Source: CAZTLI01 sp964614375 (GTDB lineage: Bacteria > Chloroflexota > Anaerolineae > Aggregatilineales > Phototrophicaceae). From it: a stretch of DNA of 21,953 nt. The position numbers and the translations under genes were made by a program. Where the stretch lies: assembly GCA_964614375.1 (NCBI GenBank), contig CAZTLI010000029.1:1-21953 (forward strand), in the 5' to 3' direction. The first letter of the stretch is position 1; each line of letters opens with the position of its first letter. The notes under the pieces are model-generated. The model made no database searches and had not been told where the DNA came from. It saw only the letters and a program-made list of their open reading frames with translations. Shown here piece after piece: positions 1 through 8,337 of this stretch.

Positions 1-1
1 C

Positions 2-244
2 GGCAGCATCACCATCCCCCTGGCAAAACAGGTCGTCGATGACATTGTGCTCGTCAGTGAGGAACAGATTGCCGCTGCCATGCGCTGGATGCTGGATGAA
101 CAGGGCTGGTTGATAGAAGGCGGCGGCGCGGTGGGTATTGCGGCAATGCTGCACCACATCATCCCGGCAGAGGACACACCGACGGCGATTGTCGTCAGCG
201 GTGGCAATGTCGATGGCGAGACTGTCCGGCAGATTTTGACATGA
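2..244 (+). CDS. PLP-dependent dehydratase (threonine dehydratase family), 3' end only
   Basis: The frame is open from base 2 and ends at TGA 242-244, giving the last 80 residues of a protein whose start lies outside the window. The C-terminal part matches fold-type II PLP enzymes of the threonine/serine ammonia-lyase group. It has a DDIVLVSEEQI segment, then a Glu-rich helix leading to GGGAVGIAAML, and the closing VVSGGNVD loop, in which a small residue normally contacts the PLP pyridine nitrogen. These enzymes deaminate hydroxyl amino acids to 2-oxo acids. The same landmarks recur in the complete gene at 1252-2190 (DDIVLVTDEEM, then AELSAAASIAAL), so the two are paralogues flanking the broken acyltransferase gene. 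The substrate cannot be told from this fragment; threonine, serine or a hydroxyectoine-type dehydratase are all possible. Confidence 0.8.
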   Translation, partial: GSITIPLAKQVVDDIVLVSEEQIAAAMRWMLDEQGWLIEGGGAVGIAAMLHHIIPAEDTPTAIVVSGGNVDGETVRQILT

Positions 245-391
245 ACCGATTAAAATTCCGTAATGTGAGGGATGACACGGTAGACGGTGACATATTCGAC
301 TCATTCAACTGCACACCATCCCTGATAATGGAGTCATGTCCCGCCAATGTGGGATAGAACGCTGTGGCGTGAGATGCGTTGAGGCAAGGGT

Positions 392-1165
392 ATGGCAGAT
401 AATGCAGACGGTTATCGTGTCGAGTCAATTCCGGTGGCGCGGCGTCTGGTCACCGATGCGGGACGACTGGATTCCCGGATTGGTTGAATTGGATGTCACA
501 GGCGCGCGCGAATTCATCCGCAATCACAAAGCGCGCACGGGCGAAACCCTGTCGTTCACCGCGTTTCTGGCGAGTTGTCTGGCGCGGGCTGCGGTTGAGC
601 ATCCCCATGTGAATGCCTATCGCAACTGGCGCAACCAGTTGATTGTGTTTGACGACGTGGATGTCGGCGTGATGATTGAAGCCGAAACCAACGGCGTCGC
701 CTTCCCGCATGTGATTCGCGCCGCCAATCGCAAATCCTTCCGCGAAATTCACGATGAGATCCGCCGTGTGCAGACGCAGCCCGCAACCAGCGAACAGCAA
801 TCCGGCGTGATGGCACGGGTCGGGGTCTATGTGCCGCAGGTCGTGCGGATGCTGTTTTTTCGACTGCTGCTGCTGAACCCACAGCGTTTGAAACGAATCG
901 CGGGCACTGTGATGCTGACATCGGTGGGCATGTTCGCACAGGGCGGAGGCTGGGGCATTGGCTTTTTACCGCTGCACACCATAGGTCTAACGGTGGGTGG
1001 TATCGCCAGCGTCCGATGCTGGTGGATGGGCAGTTGCTCAATCGTGAGTATTTGTCCATCACTATCAGCATCGACCATGATATTGTGGATGGTGCGCCTG
1101 CCGCACGCTTCGCCCAGAGTCTCAAAGAACGGGTCGAAGGTTGTTACGGGCTGTCGGCTGAATAG
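392..1165 (+). pseudogene. Stand-alone 2-oxo acid dehydrogenase E2-type acyltransferase, broken by two frame changes
   Basis: The best start is ATG 392, preceded by GAGG at 381-384 with 7 bases of spacing. This frame reads MADNADGYRVESIPVARRL and then DAGRLDSR, and hits TGA at 485. The family sequence continues in another frame from about 477 (GLVELDVTGAREFI, then KARTGETLSFTAF, NAYRNWRNQ, DVDVGVMIE, IRAANRKSF). After GLTVGGI near 1004 the frame changes again and reads RPMLVDGQLLNREYLSITIS, then DHDIVDGAPAARF, ending at TAG 1163-1165. DHxxxDG is the catalytic His/Asp motif of E2 acyltransferases and of the chloramphenicol-acetyltransferase fold. No lipoyl or subunit-binding domain precedes it, so it was a stand-alone catalytic-domain protein of roughly 260 residues. 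The first break also seems to have lost about five codons relative to relatives I recall; the second looks like a one-base loss. It is either a recent pseudogene or a sequencing error. Confidence 0.75.
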
Positions 1166-1251
1166 AACCACGCCACTCGCAAATGCCGTGAAAGCGATGT
1201 ATCGTAGGCGCGATGTATTGTCATCGTCATCTTGCGAGATGGGATAAATAG

Positions 1252-2190
1252 ATGGTGACGTTAGCCGATGTTCATGCCGCGCGCGAACGGATTACAGGCC
1301 ACGTTCGGCGCACACCGATGATTGCCGCACACCCGGTCAAACAACCGATTACGGAAGCCCGTTTAACGCTCAAACTGGAATGCACACAGGTTATCGGTTC
1401 GTTTAAGGCGCGTGGCGCGAGTAACAAGTTGTACAGTCTGCCCCGTGAGCAGGTCGAACGCGGGATTATCGCCGCGTCGGGCGGGAATCATGGTTTGGGT
1501 GTGGCCTATGCGGGCTGGATGGCGCAGTGCCCGGTGACGATTTATCTGCCGCATAATACGCCCAAACACAAAGCGCACAAACTCCAGGCGTGGGACGCGC
1601 AGGTCATTTTTGAGGGCGATGTGTGGGACGATTCCAATCGCGCGGCGCTGGCAGCGGCGGAATCACAGAATCTGGCCTATTTTCATCCCTTTGCAGACCC
1701 GCTGGTCATCGCCGGACAGGGCACAGTCGGACTGGAAATCCTCGAAGATTTGCCCGATGTCGATGTGCTGCTGGTGGCGATTGGTGGTGGCGGGCTTATC
1801 AGCGGCATCGGGACAGTCCTCAAAGCACTGAAGCCGGATGTCACGCTCATCGGCATTGAAGCGACCGGCGCGCCGACGCTGTATGCAAGTCGCAAAGCCG
1901 GGCATCTGGTGGAATTGGACGCCATCACCACCAGAGCGACGACCCTCGCACCACGCAAAAGCGAATCCATCAACTTTGAGCACATTGAACGCACTGTCGA
2001 TGACATTGTGCTGGTCACGGATGAAGAAATGACGATAGCGGCACAGTGGTTGTGGTTTGAACTTGGCGTCGGCGCGGAATTGAGCGCGGCAGCGAGTATC
2101 GCGGCGTTGATGACGGGTAAGGTCACCGTGCAGCCCAATCAAAATGTGTGCGCGTTGATTTGCGGCGCGGGTACAGATGGCATGGTGTGA
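1252..2190 (+). CDS. Threonine/serine dehydratase-like PLP enzyme
   Basis: This is a 312-residue fold-type II PLP enzyme, complete and of normal length for short threonine ammonia-lyases that lack the regulatory ACT domain. The PLP lysine is K52 in GSFKARGA, the substrate/carboxylate loop is SGGNHG (about 76-81), and the phosphate-binding loop is GGGG at 178-181. LAPRKSESINFEHI and DDIVLVTDEEM are typical of the threonine/serine dehydratase branch. The predicted reaction is PLP-dependent elimination of water and ammonia to give a 2-oxo acid in the cytoplasm; a racemase role cannot be excluded. It starts 86 bases after the broken E2-type gene and on the same strand, so the three may have been one transcript. 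No allosteric domain is present, which suggests a catabolic rather than isoleucine-biosynthetic role. The start is ATG 1252, with a weak purine-rich GAGATGGGA just upstream. Confidence 0.85.
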   Translation: MVTLADVHAARERITGHVRRTPMIAAHPVKQPITEARLTLKLECTQVIGSFKARGASNKLYSLPREQVERGIIAASGGNHGLGVAYAGWMAQCPVTIYLPHNTPKHKAHKLQAWDAQVIFEGDVWDDSNRAALAAAESQNLAYFHPFADPLVIAGQGTVGLEILEDLPDVDVLLVAIGGGGLISGIGTVLKALKPDVTLIGIEATGAPTLYASRKAGHLVELDAITTRATTLAPRKSESINFEHIERTVDDIVLVTDEEMTIAAQWLWFELGVGAELSAAASIAALMTGKVTVQPNQNVCALICGAGTDGMV

Positions 2191-2198
2191 TGGTGCTG

Positions 2199-2225
2199 AT
2201 GGGACATCGTGACGCGATGCCCCTA
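2199..2225. repeat. Intergenic palindrome between convergent genes
   Basis: GGGACATCG at 2201-2209 pairs with CGATGCCCC at 2215-2223 around a 5-base loop, with one A-C mismatch. It sits in the 48-base gap between the convergent dehydratase and serine hydrolase genes. Neither side has a clean T run, so it is not a textbook terminator, though it may act as a bidirectional transcription boundary. Read on the minus strand it begins GTAGGGGCATCGCG, which resembles the palindrome at 8836-8859. Confidence 0.5.
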
Positions 2226-2238
2226 CCCGTCTTTGATT

Positions 2239-3444
2239 CTAGGTCTTAATGCACTTGTAGACCGCATCCCGCAGGGATTTTTCGCGCGGGTCGTCCCACA
2301 GATAGAACCCGGTTTTGTTCATGCCATAGGCAAAGCCGATTTGTGCAGTCGGGTCGGCAAAGCAGAACGAGCCACCCGCGCCCGGCGTCCCGAACGCCTT
2401 GTTGTCCAACCCGAATTTGAATTTGGGGAAGGGTTTGGCATAGCCCAGCGCAAAGACCGTCTCGACGCCCAATACCAGATCAACGAGTCCGCCGCTAGGG
2501 GGCTTGGCGGGCTGGTGCAAGGCTTCGAGCGTCTCTTTTTTGAGTTTGAGCTTTTTGCCGCCGGTCGCAAATTCGCTATAGGCCTTCGCCATATCGCGCA
2601 CCTGACCGATACCGTTCGACGCGGGCAGTTCAATCGACTGCACACGGCGTTCATTATAACCTGCGGGTTCGCCGATAATGGCTGGATTGGCGAAGGTCTT
2701 CATCGTCAGCGAAAATGGGTTGAGGAAACGCATCACAAATTCACGCGGCATCTTGTTCATGTTGAATAGGAGCTGCCACTTTTTGTAAGCATCCAACCGG
2801 GCGACGCGCGAATCAGGAACGTCATCGGGCAGGCCGATGTAAAATTCGACATCCAGCGGTTTTGCGATTTCATCACGGAAATATTGTCCGATGGTGCGCT
2901 TTTTGGGGTCTACGCGCCGGATGAGTTCGCTCTCGTACCAGCCAAGCGAAATGCCGTGATAGCCATGTCGTGTGCCGGGCTCCCATGCGGGCTTTTGCTT
3001 GCCGATAGCCGCCGCGACTTGATCCGGGTCGGCTAAAATTTCCAACGTCAGCGGCACGTCAATGGCGCACAGGCCGGCTTGATGACTGAGTAACTGGCGG
3101 ACGGTGATATTTTCTTTGCCATTTTCGGCAAATTCAGGCCAGTAGGTGGCGACTTTCTCGTCATAATCAAACAGACCGCGTGAATGGGCGTGCGCCACCG
3201 CCATTGACGAGATGCCTTTGGTCGAAGAAAACACCAGCACCATCGTGTCTTCTTCCCATGCTTCGCCCGTATCTTTATTTCTTAGCCCACCCCACAAATC
3301 CACGACCTTTTCGCCTTTGTAATAAACCGCGCAGGCCGCGCCGACTTCTTTACGTTCGCTAAAATTTTTGATAAATTCGTCGCGCACCAGTTCAAATCCG
3401 GGTGCGACAGTGCCATGAACGGGGACTGCTACTGTTGCTGCCAT
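2239..3444 (-). CDS. Serine hydrolase, beta-lactamase/family VIII esterase fold
   Basis: This 401-residue protein belongs to the beta-lactamase-related serine hydrolases (class C beta-lactamase fold, including EstB-type esterases). The nucleophile motif SxxK is SSTK at 73-76, following the usual VDLWGG and FSSTKG context. The second motif tyrosine is probably Y162 in PGTRHGYHG, and the third, KTG-like motif is replaced by the GAGGS region (about residue 355) as in family VIII esterases. There is no signal peptide, so it is probably cytoplasmic. Likely activity is hydrolysis of esters or amides; the natural substrate is unknown. GGGAGA lies about 9 bases ahead of the ATG at 3444. It stands alone, converging on the dehydratase gene. 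Confidence 0.88.
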   Translation of the reverse strand: MAATVAVPVHGTVAPGFELVRDEFIKNFSERKEVGAACAVYYKGEKVVDLWGGLRNKDTGEAWEEDTMVLVFSSTKGISSMAVAHAHSRGLFDYDEKVATYWPEFAENGKENITVRQLLSHQAGLCAIDVPLTLEILADPDQVAAAIGKQKPAWEPGTRHGYHGISLGWYESELIRRVDPKKRTIGQYFRDEIAKPLDVEFYIGLPDDVPDSRVARLDAYKKWQLLFNMNKMPREFVMRFLNPFSLTMKTFANPAIIGEPAGYNERRVQSIELPASNGIGQVRDMAKAYSEFATGGKKLKLKKETLEALHQPAKPPSGGLVDLVLGVETVFALGYAKPFPKFKFGLDNKAFGTPGAGGSFCFADPTAQIGFAYGMNKTGFYLWDDPREKSLRDAVYKCIKT

Positions 3445-3967
3445 AATCGTATTCTCCCAATAACTATTTAGAAATGAGGTTGATTGAGGCTGCCCGTGAT
3501 TCTATCGTCATAATTTTGGAATCACAACAATTGACCGATGCTGATTTACGACCTGTTCAATTACAAGTAAAATTCCAATGGGTAACTTACCCGTCAGTGG
3601 GACTGGCTTTTTGCAGCCGCGTGATTTTAATCCACGGCGGTACGCGAGACACCCGACCTTAAATCCTTTTCATAATCATATTGGGCTGCTAGCCGCTGGT
3701 CAGGAGCGCAAGATTCAACGCAAAGGCGCGGCGGTCGCAAAGGGTAAAAGGCAATTTTGATACGGCCTCAGTACGCAGTTTGGAGGCGCACATCGGCCCG
3801 TCCCTACTCTTCCCAGGAAGAAGCAGCGCGCTGTTGATAGATGACTTCGCTGCTTGAATGCTGCAAAATACCACCGCCTTTAACAACAATTAACAAGCTG
3901 TTGGTAGCCCAAAAGCCCATCTTCCACTATGATGAAGGAACACATTATTTAATCGGAGAAACGATAC
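3445..3967. other. Gene-free interval of 523 bases
   Basis: No frame here has convincing protein character or a ribosome-binding site. The interval separates two divergently transcribed genes and so must hold both promoters. TATGAT at 3929-3934, ahead of the AAA+ gene, is a possible -10 box but has no good -35 partner. A degenerate copy of the GTAGGG...GATGTGC palindrome family is recognisable on the minus strand at about 3785-3807. CGGAGA at 3954-3959 is the ribosome-binding site of the next gene. Confidence 0.6.
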
Positions 3968-5299
3968 ATGCAATTGGATGGACAATATGTCCATGAACGG
4001 TTGTGCCGCTGGCTAGAAACCAGATACATCCCCGGGCAGCAGCTTGAGATGATGCTGATTCTGGGCAAATCATCATGCTGCCATATCACCGCGCTGGATC
4101 ATATCGAAGCTGGCTTTGACGTTGGCAAAGACGAAGCCGGTGCAGCAGTCCGTTATAGCGGCTACAACCATTATGATTGTGACATCATTTCGCCATTGAT
4201 GTCGTTTTTAGATGGTCGCCCGATGAAACGCGCGGGCGCACTGGAATTTGTGTTTAACACTGCCGATGGTAAGGAAGCCTTTCGTGCGGTGCTGCTATCC
4301 GCATGGATTAACGACGAAGAATTCAGCCGCGAGATGATCGCCGTCGCCGCTGTGCCGCGCGCGTATCAGGCACACTGGCTGGAGTTTGAAAAAGAGTGCC
4401 ATCGCATTGCCACATCTGCCATTCCCTTCCGCGATAAGGTCTATATCGTCGGCGGGACCGATGTCAGCTTTGATGCAACTGTCGAATGGGGGGATATTTA
4501 CCTGCCGAACAAGCTCAAAGACAGCATCTTAAAGGATGTTGATTCGTTCTTCAAGAAGGGCGTGTCGATTTATCAGCGGTTGAACATCAAGCCGTTCCGT
4601 AAGCTGCTGCTGGCGGGTGTGCCGGGTACGGGCAAGACGATGATGTGTTCGGCACTGGCGAAATGGGCACAATCGCGCGATTACTTCGTCGTCTATGTAT
4701 CGGGGTCGAATCAATATGGCGCGAAATTCTGGAAGATTCATCAGGCGCTGGAAATGGCGGCGAGTTCAGACACACCCACCATTGTCATTGTCGAAGAATT
4801 GGACGCTTATCTGGACGACGATTCTAAAGCGCAGTTGCTGAATGTGCTCGATGGGTCAGAGACGCCGATTAATCCGCGCGGGACGCTGCTGCTGGCGACG
4901 ACCAACCACCCGGAAAATATAGACGACCGTGTGATGAAACGTCCCGGCAGACTGGATCGCATCTTCATCATCCCCGAAATGGACGATGCCGACGATGCTG
5001 AACAGATGCTGCGCGAATATATGGGTCCCGACTGGCGTGATGAGCACCGCGACATCATCCCGGAACTGCTGGGCAGGCCGGGCGCGTTCATTCGCGAGGT
5101 GGCGCTGCAAGCCCTGACGATGGCGGCCTATGACGACCATGACGGGGTGCCCCTGGACGTGCTGGAACAATCATTGGGGTCGCTGGTGGAGCAAATCGAA
5201 GCCAAAGAAGACTTCCTGCAATCGCGGCGACGCCGGGGCATGGGTTTGCTGCCCAATTTCCGGCGGAATGGTCGCCGTGACGATGACACCCGTCACTGA
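3968..5299 (+). CDS. AAA+ ATPase, BCS1-like core with novel N-terminal domain
   Basis: This 443-residue protein has an N-terminal half (1 to about 165) that I do not recognise and a C-terminal AAA+ module. Walker A is GVPGTGKT at 217-224. Walker B is IVIVEELDA (272-280), with Glu-Glu in place of the usual Asp-Glu. Sensor 1 is TTN at 311-313, and RPGRLDR at 325-331 carries the arginines typical of the AAA clade. The lid follows (GRPGAFIREVALQAL), and the tail is Arg-rich. The overall pattern (N domain, then single AAA ring domain, GxPGTGKT, MKRPGRLD) is closest to BCS1/FtsH-type classic AAA proteins, without a protease or membrane segment. Expected role is ATP-driven remodelling of a protein substrate in the cytoplasm; the target is unknown. 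It is monocistronic, with a CGGAGA ribosome-binding site 8 bases before ATG. Confidence 0.88.
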   Translation: MQLDGQYVHERLCRWLETRYIPGQQLEMMLILGKSSCCHITALDHIEAGFDVGKDEAGAAVRYSGYNHYDCDIISPLMSFLDGRPMKRAGALEFVFNTADGKEAFRAVLLSAWINDEEFSREMIAVAAVPRAYQAHWLEFEKECHRIATSAIPFRDKVYIVGGTDVSFDATVEWGDIYLPNKLKDSILKDVDSFFKKGVSIYQRLNIKPFRKLLLAGVPGTGKTMMCSALAKWAQSRDYFVVYVSGSNQYGAKFWKIHQALEMAASSDTPTIVIVEELDAYLDDDSKAQLLNVLDGSETPINPRGTLLLATTNHPENIDDRVMKRPGRLDRIFIIPEMDDADDAEQMLREYMGPDWRDEHRDIIPELLGRPGAFIREVALQALTMAAYDDHDGVPLDVLEQSLGSLVEQIEAKEDFLQSRRRRGMGLLPNFRRNGRRDDDTRH

Positions 5300-5400
5300 T
5301 TCGGTTGCTCCCGCCAATCAGTCAGCAGTCGCTCACGGTTTGGCGCCAGCTTGTGACGACGCTTATCCTAAAAAGGCTTCTCTCACAGCGCATTTCAGCA

Positions 5401-5406
5401 TATAAT
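5401..5406 (+). promoter_or_regulatory. Possible -10 box ahead of the tRNA gene
   Basis: A perfect TATAAT followed by AGGC lies 73 bases upstream of the tRNA 5' end. The expected -35 position (about 5378-5383) reads TTCTCT, which is weak, so the call depends on the -10 alone. Confidence 0.35.
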
Positions 5407-5479
5407 AGGCATTGTGCGGGTCGAAGTGAATGGGTCAGCGCCCAAAAGCCACCCATCGCGTCACTTTATCTGCACGTAC

Positions 5480-5552
5480 GGGCACATAGCTCAGTGGATA
5501 GAGCATCTGTCTTCGGAACAGAGGGTCGTGGGTTCGAATCCTACTGTGCCCG
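5480..5552 (+). tRNA. tRNA-Arg (anticodon UCG)
   Basis: A full cloverleaf can be drawn. The acceptor stem is GGGCACA (5480-5486) with TGTGCCC (5545-5551). The D stem is GCTC/GAGC (5489-5492 with 5501-5504). The anticodon stem is TCTGT/ACAGA (5506-5510 with 5518-5522) around the loop CTTCGGA. The T stem is GTGGG/CCTAC (5528-5532 with 5540-5544) around TTCGAAT. Bases 5513-5515 are the anticodon TCG, which reads CGA and by wobble CGG. The discriminator is G5552 and the 3' CCA is not encoded. The variable loop is 5 bases. Confidence 0.95.
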
Positions 5553-5562
5553 CAGCAGCATG

Positions 5563-5593
5563 AAGCCGACATGATCGTCGGCTTTTGTGTTTT
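5563..5593 (+). terminator. Rho-independent terminator of the tRNA
   Basis: AAGCCGAC (5563-5570) pairs perfectly with GTCGGCTT (5577-5584) around ATGATC, followed by the T-rich TTGTGTTTT. It lies 11 bases after the tRNA. The reverse reading has no T tract, so it serves the plus strand only. Its tail touches the stop codon of the opposing gene. Confidence 0.8.
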
Positions 5594-6515
5594 AGGAACT
5601 TTCGGGTTCACTGTCGTCAGCGACTGGCGCGGGTGACCATGCTGGATAGCGCTCATCGGCAAAATGGTCGGTCAACAGACCTTCGCTGCCATCTTCTAAA
5701 TCCAAGATGAACAACGCATCATTGCCGAATCGGTCAGATTGAAAGACGATGCGTGTGCCATCCGGCGACCACGAAGGATATGAGTCTTGCGCGGGGTCGG
5801 TGGTCAAGCGTGTGAGATTACTGCCATCGGCGTCCATAACATAGATGTCGCGATTGTCATCGAAATAATATGTAAAGGCGATTTGCGTGCCATCCGGTGA
5901 CCAGACCGGGTTGAATTCGCGTTCGGCAGTGTTTGTCAGACGGATAACCTCGTCATCGTCTAAATTCAGTGTGTATATATCGGTGTGATCGTTCCAACTG
6001 CCATTCCCGCCCCGGTCAGATGTAAACACCAGTAAGCCGCTGACCGGATTCCACGCGGGCACACCTTCAATATAGCGATTGTGGGTCAATTGGCGTGCAT
6101 CCGCGCCATCAACTGTGCTGACGAAGATTTCAACGGAGGTCGCCTGCGCCGTATACGCCAGTTGCGACCCATCTGGCGACCACGAGACAGCGGTGCGATT
6201 TGTATCATCCAGAACGATGATGCTCGCATCACTCAGGTTGAGAATCGTCAAAAGGCGAGTCGTGGTTTGAGGTGTTTGCGCGATGAAGGCGATTTGTGTG
6301 CCATCGGGTGACCATTCAGGCACAGTATCATCCGTCTCATTGTCGGTCAACTGTGTCAACCCTGTACCATCGCTGTAAATCATGTAAATTTCAAAGTTGC
6401 CATCACGATTGCTGGCAAAGACGATGCGCTCACTATCCGGCAGTGTTTCATCCTGTGCCCTCACCGGACTTATCAGCAGCGCTATCCCTAACAGGAACAG
6501 TCCCCGTGTCTTCAT
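5592..6515 (-). CDS. Secreted TolB-like beta-propeller (PD40 repeats)
   Basis: This 307-residue protein has an N-terminal signal peptide (MKTRGLFLLGIALLISPVRA, cleavage probably near residue 20). The rest is about six WD40-like PD40 blades. The blade signature WSPDGTQIAF or close variants occurs at about 68-77, 112-120, 205-214 and 249-258, with degenerate copies at about 155 (WNP) and 293 (WSP). The repeated DIYVMDADG and LTRLT pieces are typical of TolB C-terminal propellers. It lacks the TolB N-terminal domain, so it is a free-standing extracytoplasmic propeller, presumably a binding or scaffold protein; no catalytic residue is evident. The ribosome-binding site is GGAG, 5 bases before ATG. 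It lies 101 bases downstream of the DinB gene on the same strand and could be co-transcribed. Confidence 0.85.
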   Translation of the reverse strand: MKTRGLFLLGIALLISPVRAQDETLPDSERIVFASNRDGNFEIYMIYSDGTGLTQLTDNETDDTVPEWSPDGTQIAFIAQTPQTTTRLLTILNLSDASIIVLDDTNRTAVSWSPDGSQLAYTAQATSVEIFVSTVDGADARQLTHNRYIEGVPAWNPVSGLLVFTSDRGGNGSWNDHTDIYTLNLDDDEVIRLTNTAEREFNPVWSPDGTQIAFTYYFDDNRDIYVMDADGSNLTRLTTDPAQDSYPSWSPDGTRIVFQSDRFGNDALFILDLEDGSEGLLTDHFADERYPAWSPAPVADDSEPESS

Positions 6516-6616
6516 TCGGTCTCCGTCTCGAACAGCTCAAAATCATGTTCATAATTATGGTTAAGACGTTGCACACTTGGCAACTGTTCCTGTAGATTTG
6601 CGGGGCTAATCGTTCG

Positions 6617-7087
6617 CTAGCCAATCCACTGCTGCACCGCATCCGGCAGGGGTTTGTCCATCGCGCGGAGGAAAATCGTCACTTTGCCGAAGAAAATCAA
6701 CAGGGCTTGCAGATAGACTTCAAGCTGCATATTGATGGGCATCGGCATCCCGCGATCAATCGTCTGCTGCAATTCCTCATCCGACAGGGCTGAGACCGTC
6801 GCTTTGAGGTCGTCATCGAGTTGTTGATACCACGCCTTGAGCTGGGCGACACTGGTCGTCAGCCCGGCTTCAGTATGGCGATAAGACCAGTCTTGCTTGC
6901 GCGTCTTAATCGACTCGATGTAGGAATGCTCGATTTCGCCAAATTCCTTGCATAATTCGCCCAGCGTCATATTCTGTCCGCCGGGACTGAAGGCCAGGTC
7001 TGCATCGGTCAGCGTGGCCATGATTCCGCTACGCATGGCATGTGAGCCTTCGATCCACGTCCACTGTTCTTCCATAAAACGGTTCAT
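6617..7087 (-). CDS. DinB-family protein
   Basis: This is a 156-residue, largely helical protein. It fits the DinB/YfiT-like four-helix-bundle family: an N-terminal helix with MEEQWTWIEGSHAM, a LGELCKEFGEIEHSYIESI helix carrying the His expected in the metal site, and a C-terminal LEVYLQALLIFFGKV helix. Members are putative metal-dependent enzymes, some of them thiol transferases; the role here is unknown. I chose ATG 7087 because AAGGAG lies 5 bases ahead of it. A GTG two codons upstream (7093) overlaps that Shine-Dalgarno and is unlikely. It is divergent from the metallophosphoesterase gene. Confidence 0.75.
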   Translation of the reverse strand: MNRFMEEQWTWIEGSHAMRSGIMATLTDADLAFSPGGQNMTLGELCKEFGEIEHSYIESIKTRKQDWSYRHTEAGLTTSVAQLKAWYQQLDDDLKATVSALSDEELQQTIDRGMPMPINMQLEVYLQALLIFFGKVTIFLRAMDKPLPDAVQQWIG

Positions 7088-7221
7088 ATGCACTCCTTCT
7101 GGTTCAATTTCCGACTCGTATCATAACCAGAATCGCGCCAGAAGGATTGGAAAAACGCGACAAAATAGAATTTTTGTGCTACCCCGGATGGGCGATGGGG
7201 CGTGTCATACAGGCCGCCTGT

Positions 7222-7249
7222 TTGCCTGTCACCCAAGTTCCTGTACCAT
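7222..7249 (+). promoter_or_regulatory. Possible sigma-70 promoter for the metallophosphoesterase gene
   Basis: TTGCCT (7222-7227) and TACCAT (7244-7249) are separated by 16 bases. The predicted start of transcription is about 27 bases before the ATG at 7284. Confidence 0.4.
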
Positions 7250-7283
7250 TAGATGTATTCACCCAGCAGACAGCGAGAAGTTC

Positions 7284-8236
7284 ATGCCACGAATTGCATG
7301 GTTGACCGACATCCATCTCAATTTTTTGGGGACACAACAAATCGAGACCTTTTTAGATGACATCTGCGCGCAGCGACCCGATGGTCTCATCATCACGGGC
7401 GATATTGGCGAATCGCACAGTCTGGATGTGTTTTTGATGCGGATGGCGGATCATATCCAGAAGCCGATTTATTTCGTGCTTGGCAATCACGATTTCTATT
7501 TTAGTTCCATCGAGCGGGTGCGCGCAGGGGTGACACGGCTGCATGAAGACTATGAGTATCTCTACTGGCTGTCACAGGTTGATGTGATTACACTCGCACC
7601 GGGTGTCGGATTGGTCGGACATGATGGTTGGGCAGATGGTCGTTTGGGCGACTTTCACCAATCGGATGTCATGTTGAATGATTATCTCCTCATTCAGGAA
7701 TTAGCAGGGTTAGGCCCCGCCATGCTCTTGAAGCGGCTCAATCAACTGGGTGACGAAGCCGCTGACCACTTTCGGCGTGTCCTGCCTATTGCGTTGGGCC
7801 GGCATTCGCACATCTTCGTGGCGACACACGTCCCGCCATTCAAAGCCGCCTGCTGGCATCAAGGCCAAATCTCCGACGATAATTTCCTGCCACACTTCTC
7901 CANNNNNNNNNNNNNNNNNNNNNNNNNNNNNNNNNNNNNNNNNNNNNNNNNNNNNNNNNNNNNNNNNNNNNNNNNNNNNNNNNNNNNNNNNNNNNNNNNN
8001 NNGCCTGCTGGCATCAAGGCCAAATCTCCGACGATAATTTCCTGCCACACTTCTCCAACAAAGGCATAGGCGATGTGCTGCTGGACATCGCTGCCGAATA
8101 CCCCGACCACACCATTACCGTCCTCTGTGGGCACACACACGGCGCGGGTGATGTGCAGATTCGCCCCAATTTGCGCGTCATCACCGGTGGCGCAGACTAT
8201 GGCACGCCGATTGTTAATCGCCTGTTCAACATTTAG
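7284..8236 (+). CDS. Calcineurin-like metallophosphoesterase, interrupted by an artefactual gap
   Basis: The metallophosphoesterase motifs are all visible: D9 and H11 in LTDIHL, GD at 39-40, GNHD at 67-70, THVPP at 181-185 and GHTHG at 231-235 after merging. Together they form the two-metal site that hydrolyses phosphomonoesters or diesters. Bases 7903-8002 are exactly 100 N, and the 55 bases before the gap (7848-7902) are repeated identically after it (8003-8057). Removing one copy and the N run (155 bases) brings the downstream frame, ending TAG 8234-8236, into the frame of ATG 7284 and gives one continuous 265-residue protein. The gene itself is therefore probably intact. The start has GCGAGAAG about 4 bases upstream. 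There is no signal peptide, so the substrate is probably cytoplasmic; the exact substrate is unknown. Confidence 0.85.
7903..8002. other. Assembly gap (100 N)
   Basis: A run of exactly 100 N, the customary filler for a scaffold gap of unknown size. The identical 55-base flanks indicate that the contig ends actually overlap, so no sequence need be missing. Confidence 0.95.
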
Positions 8237-8337
8237 CTAACGTTTTTCATAAAATCTTTATATTTCGTAAGGTAAATCGTGCTATTATTAAGGTGCATTG
8301 CAGACCGACATAATAGCCTTAGAGGGGGTCTTATATC

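Noticed and set aside
2209..2769. Plus-strand frame of 186 codons opposite the serine hydrolase
   Set aside because: Antisense to a gene with clear SxxK motifs; no ribosome-binding site or family signal.
5300..5400. Dyad ACTGATT...AATCAGT after the AAA+ gene as a terminator
   Set aside because: Weak AT-rich stem with a long loop and no T tract.
7848..8057. 55-base direct repeat as a mobile-element or repeat-array signal
   Set aside because: It flanks exactly 100 N and its removal restores a coding frame, so it is contig-end overlap.
6948..8069. Longer start for the metallophosphoesterase frame, reading from inside the DinB gene and through the N run
   Set aside because: Family homology starts at the ATG 7284 (MPRIAWLTDIH) with a promoter and ribosome-binding site just upstream; the extension is antisense to DinB and the end lies in the duplicated flank.
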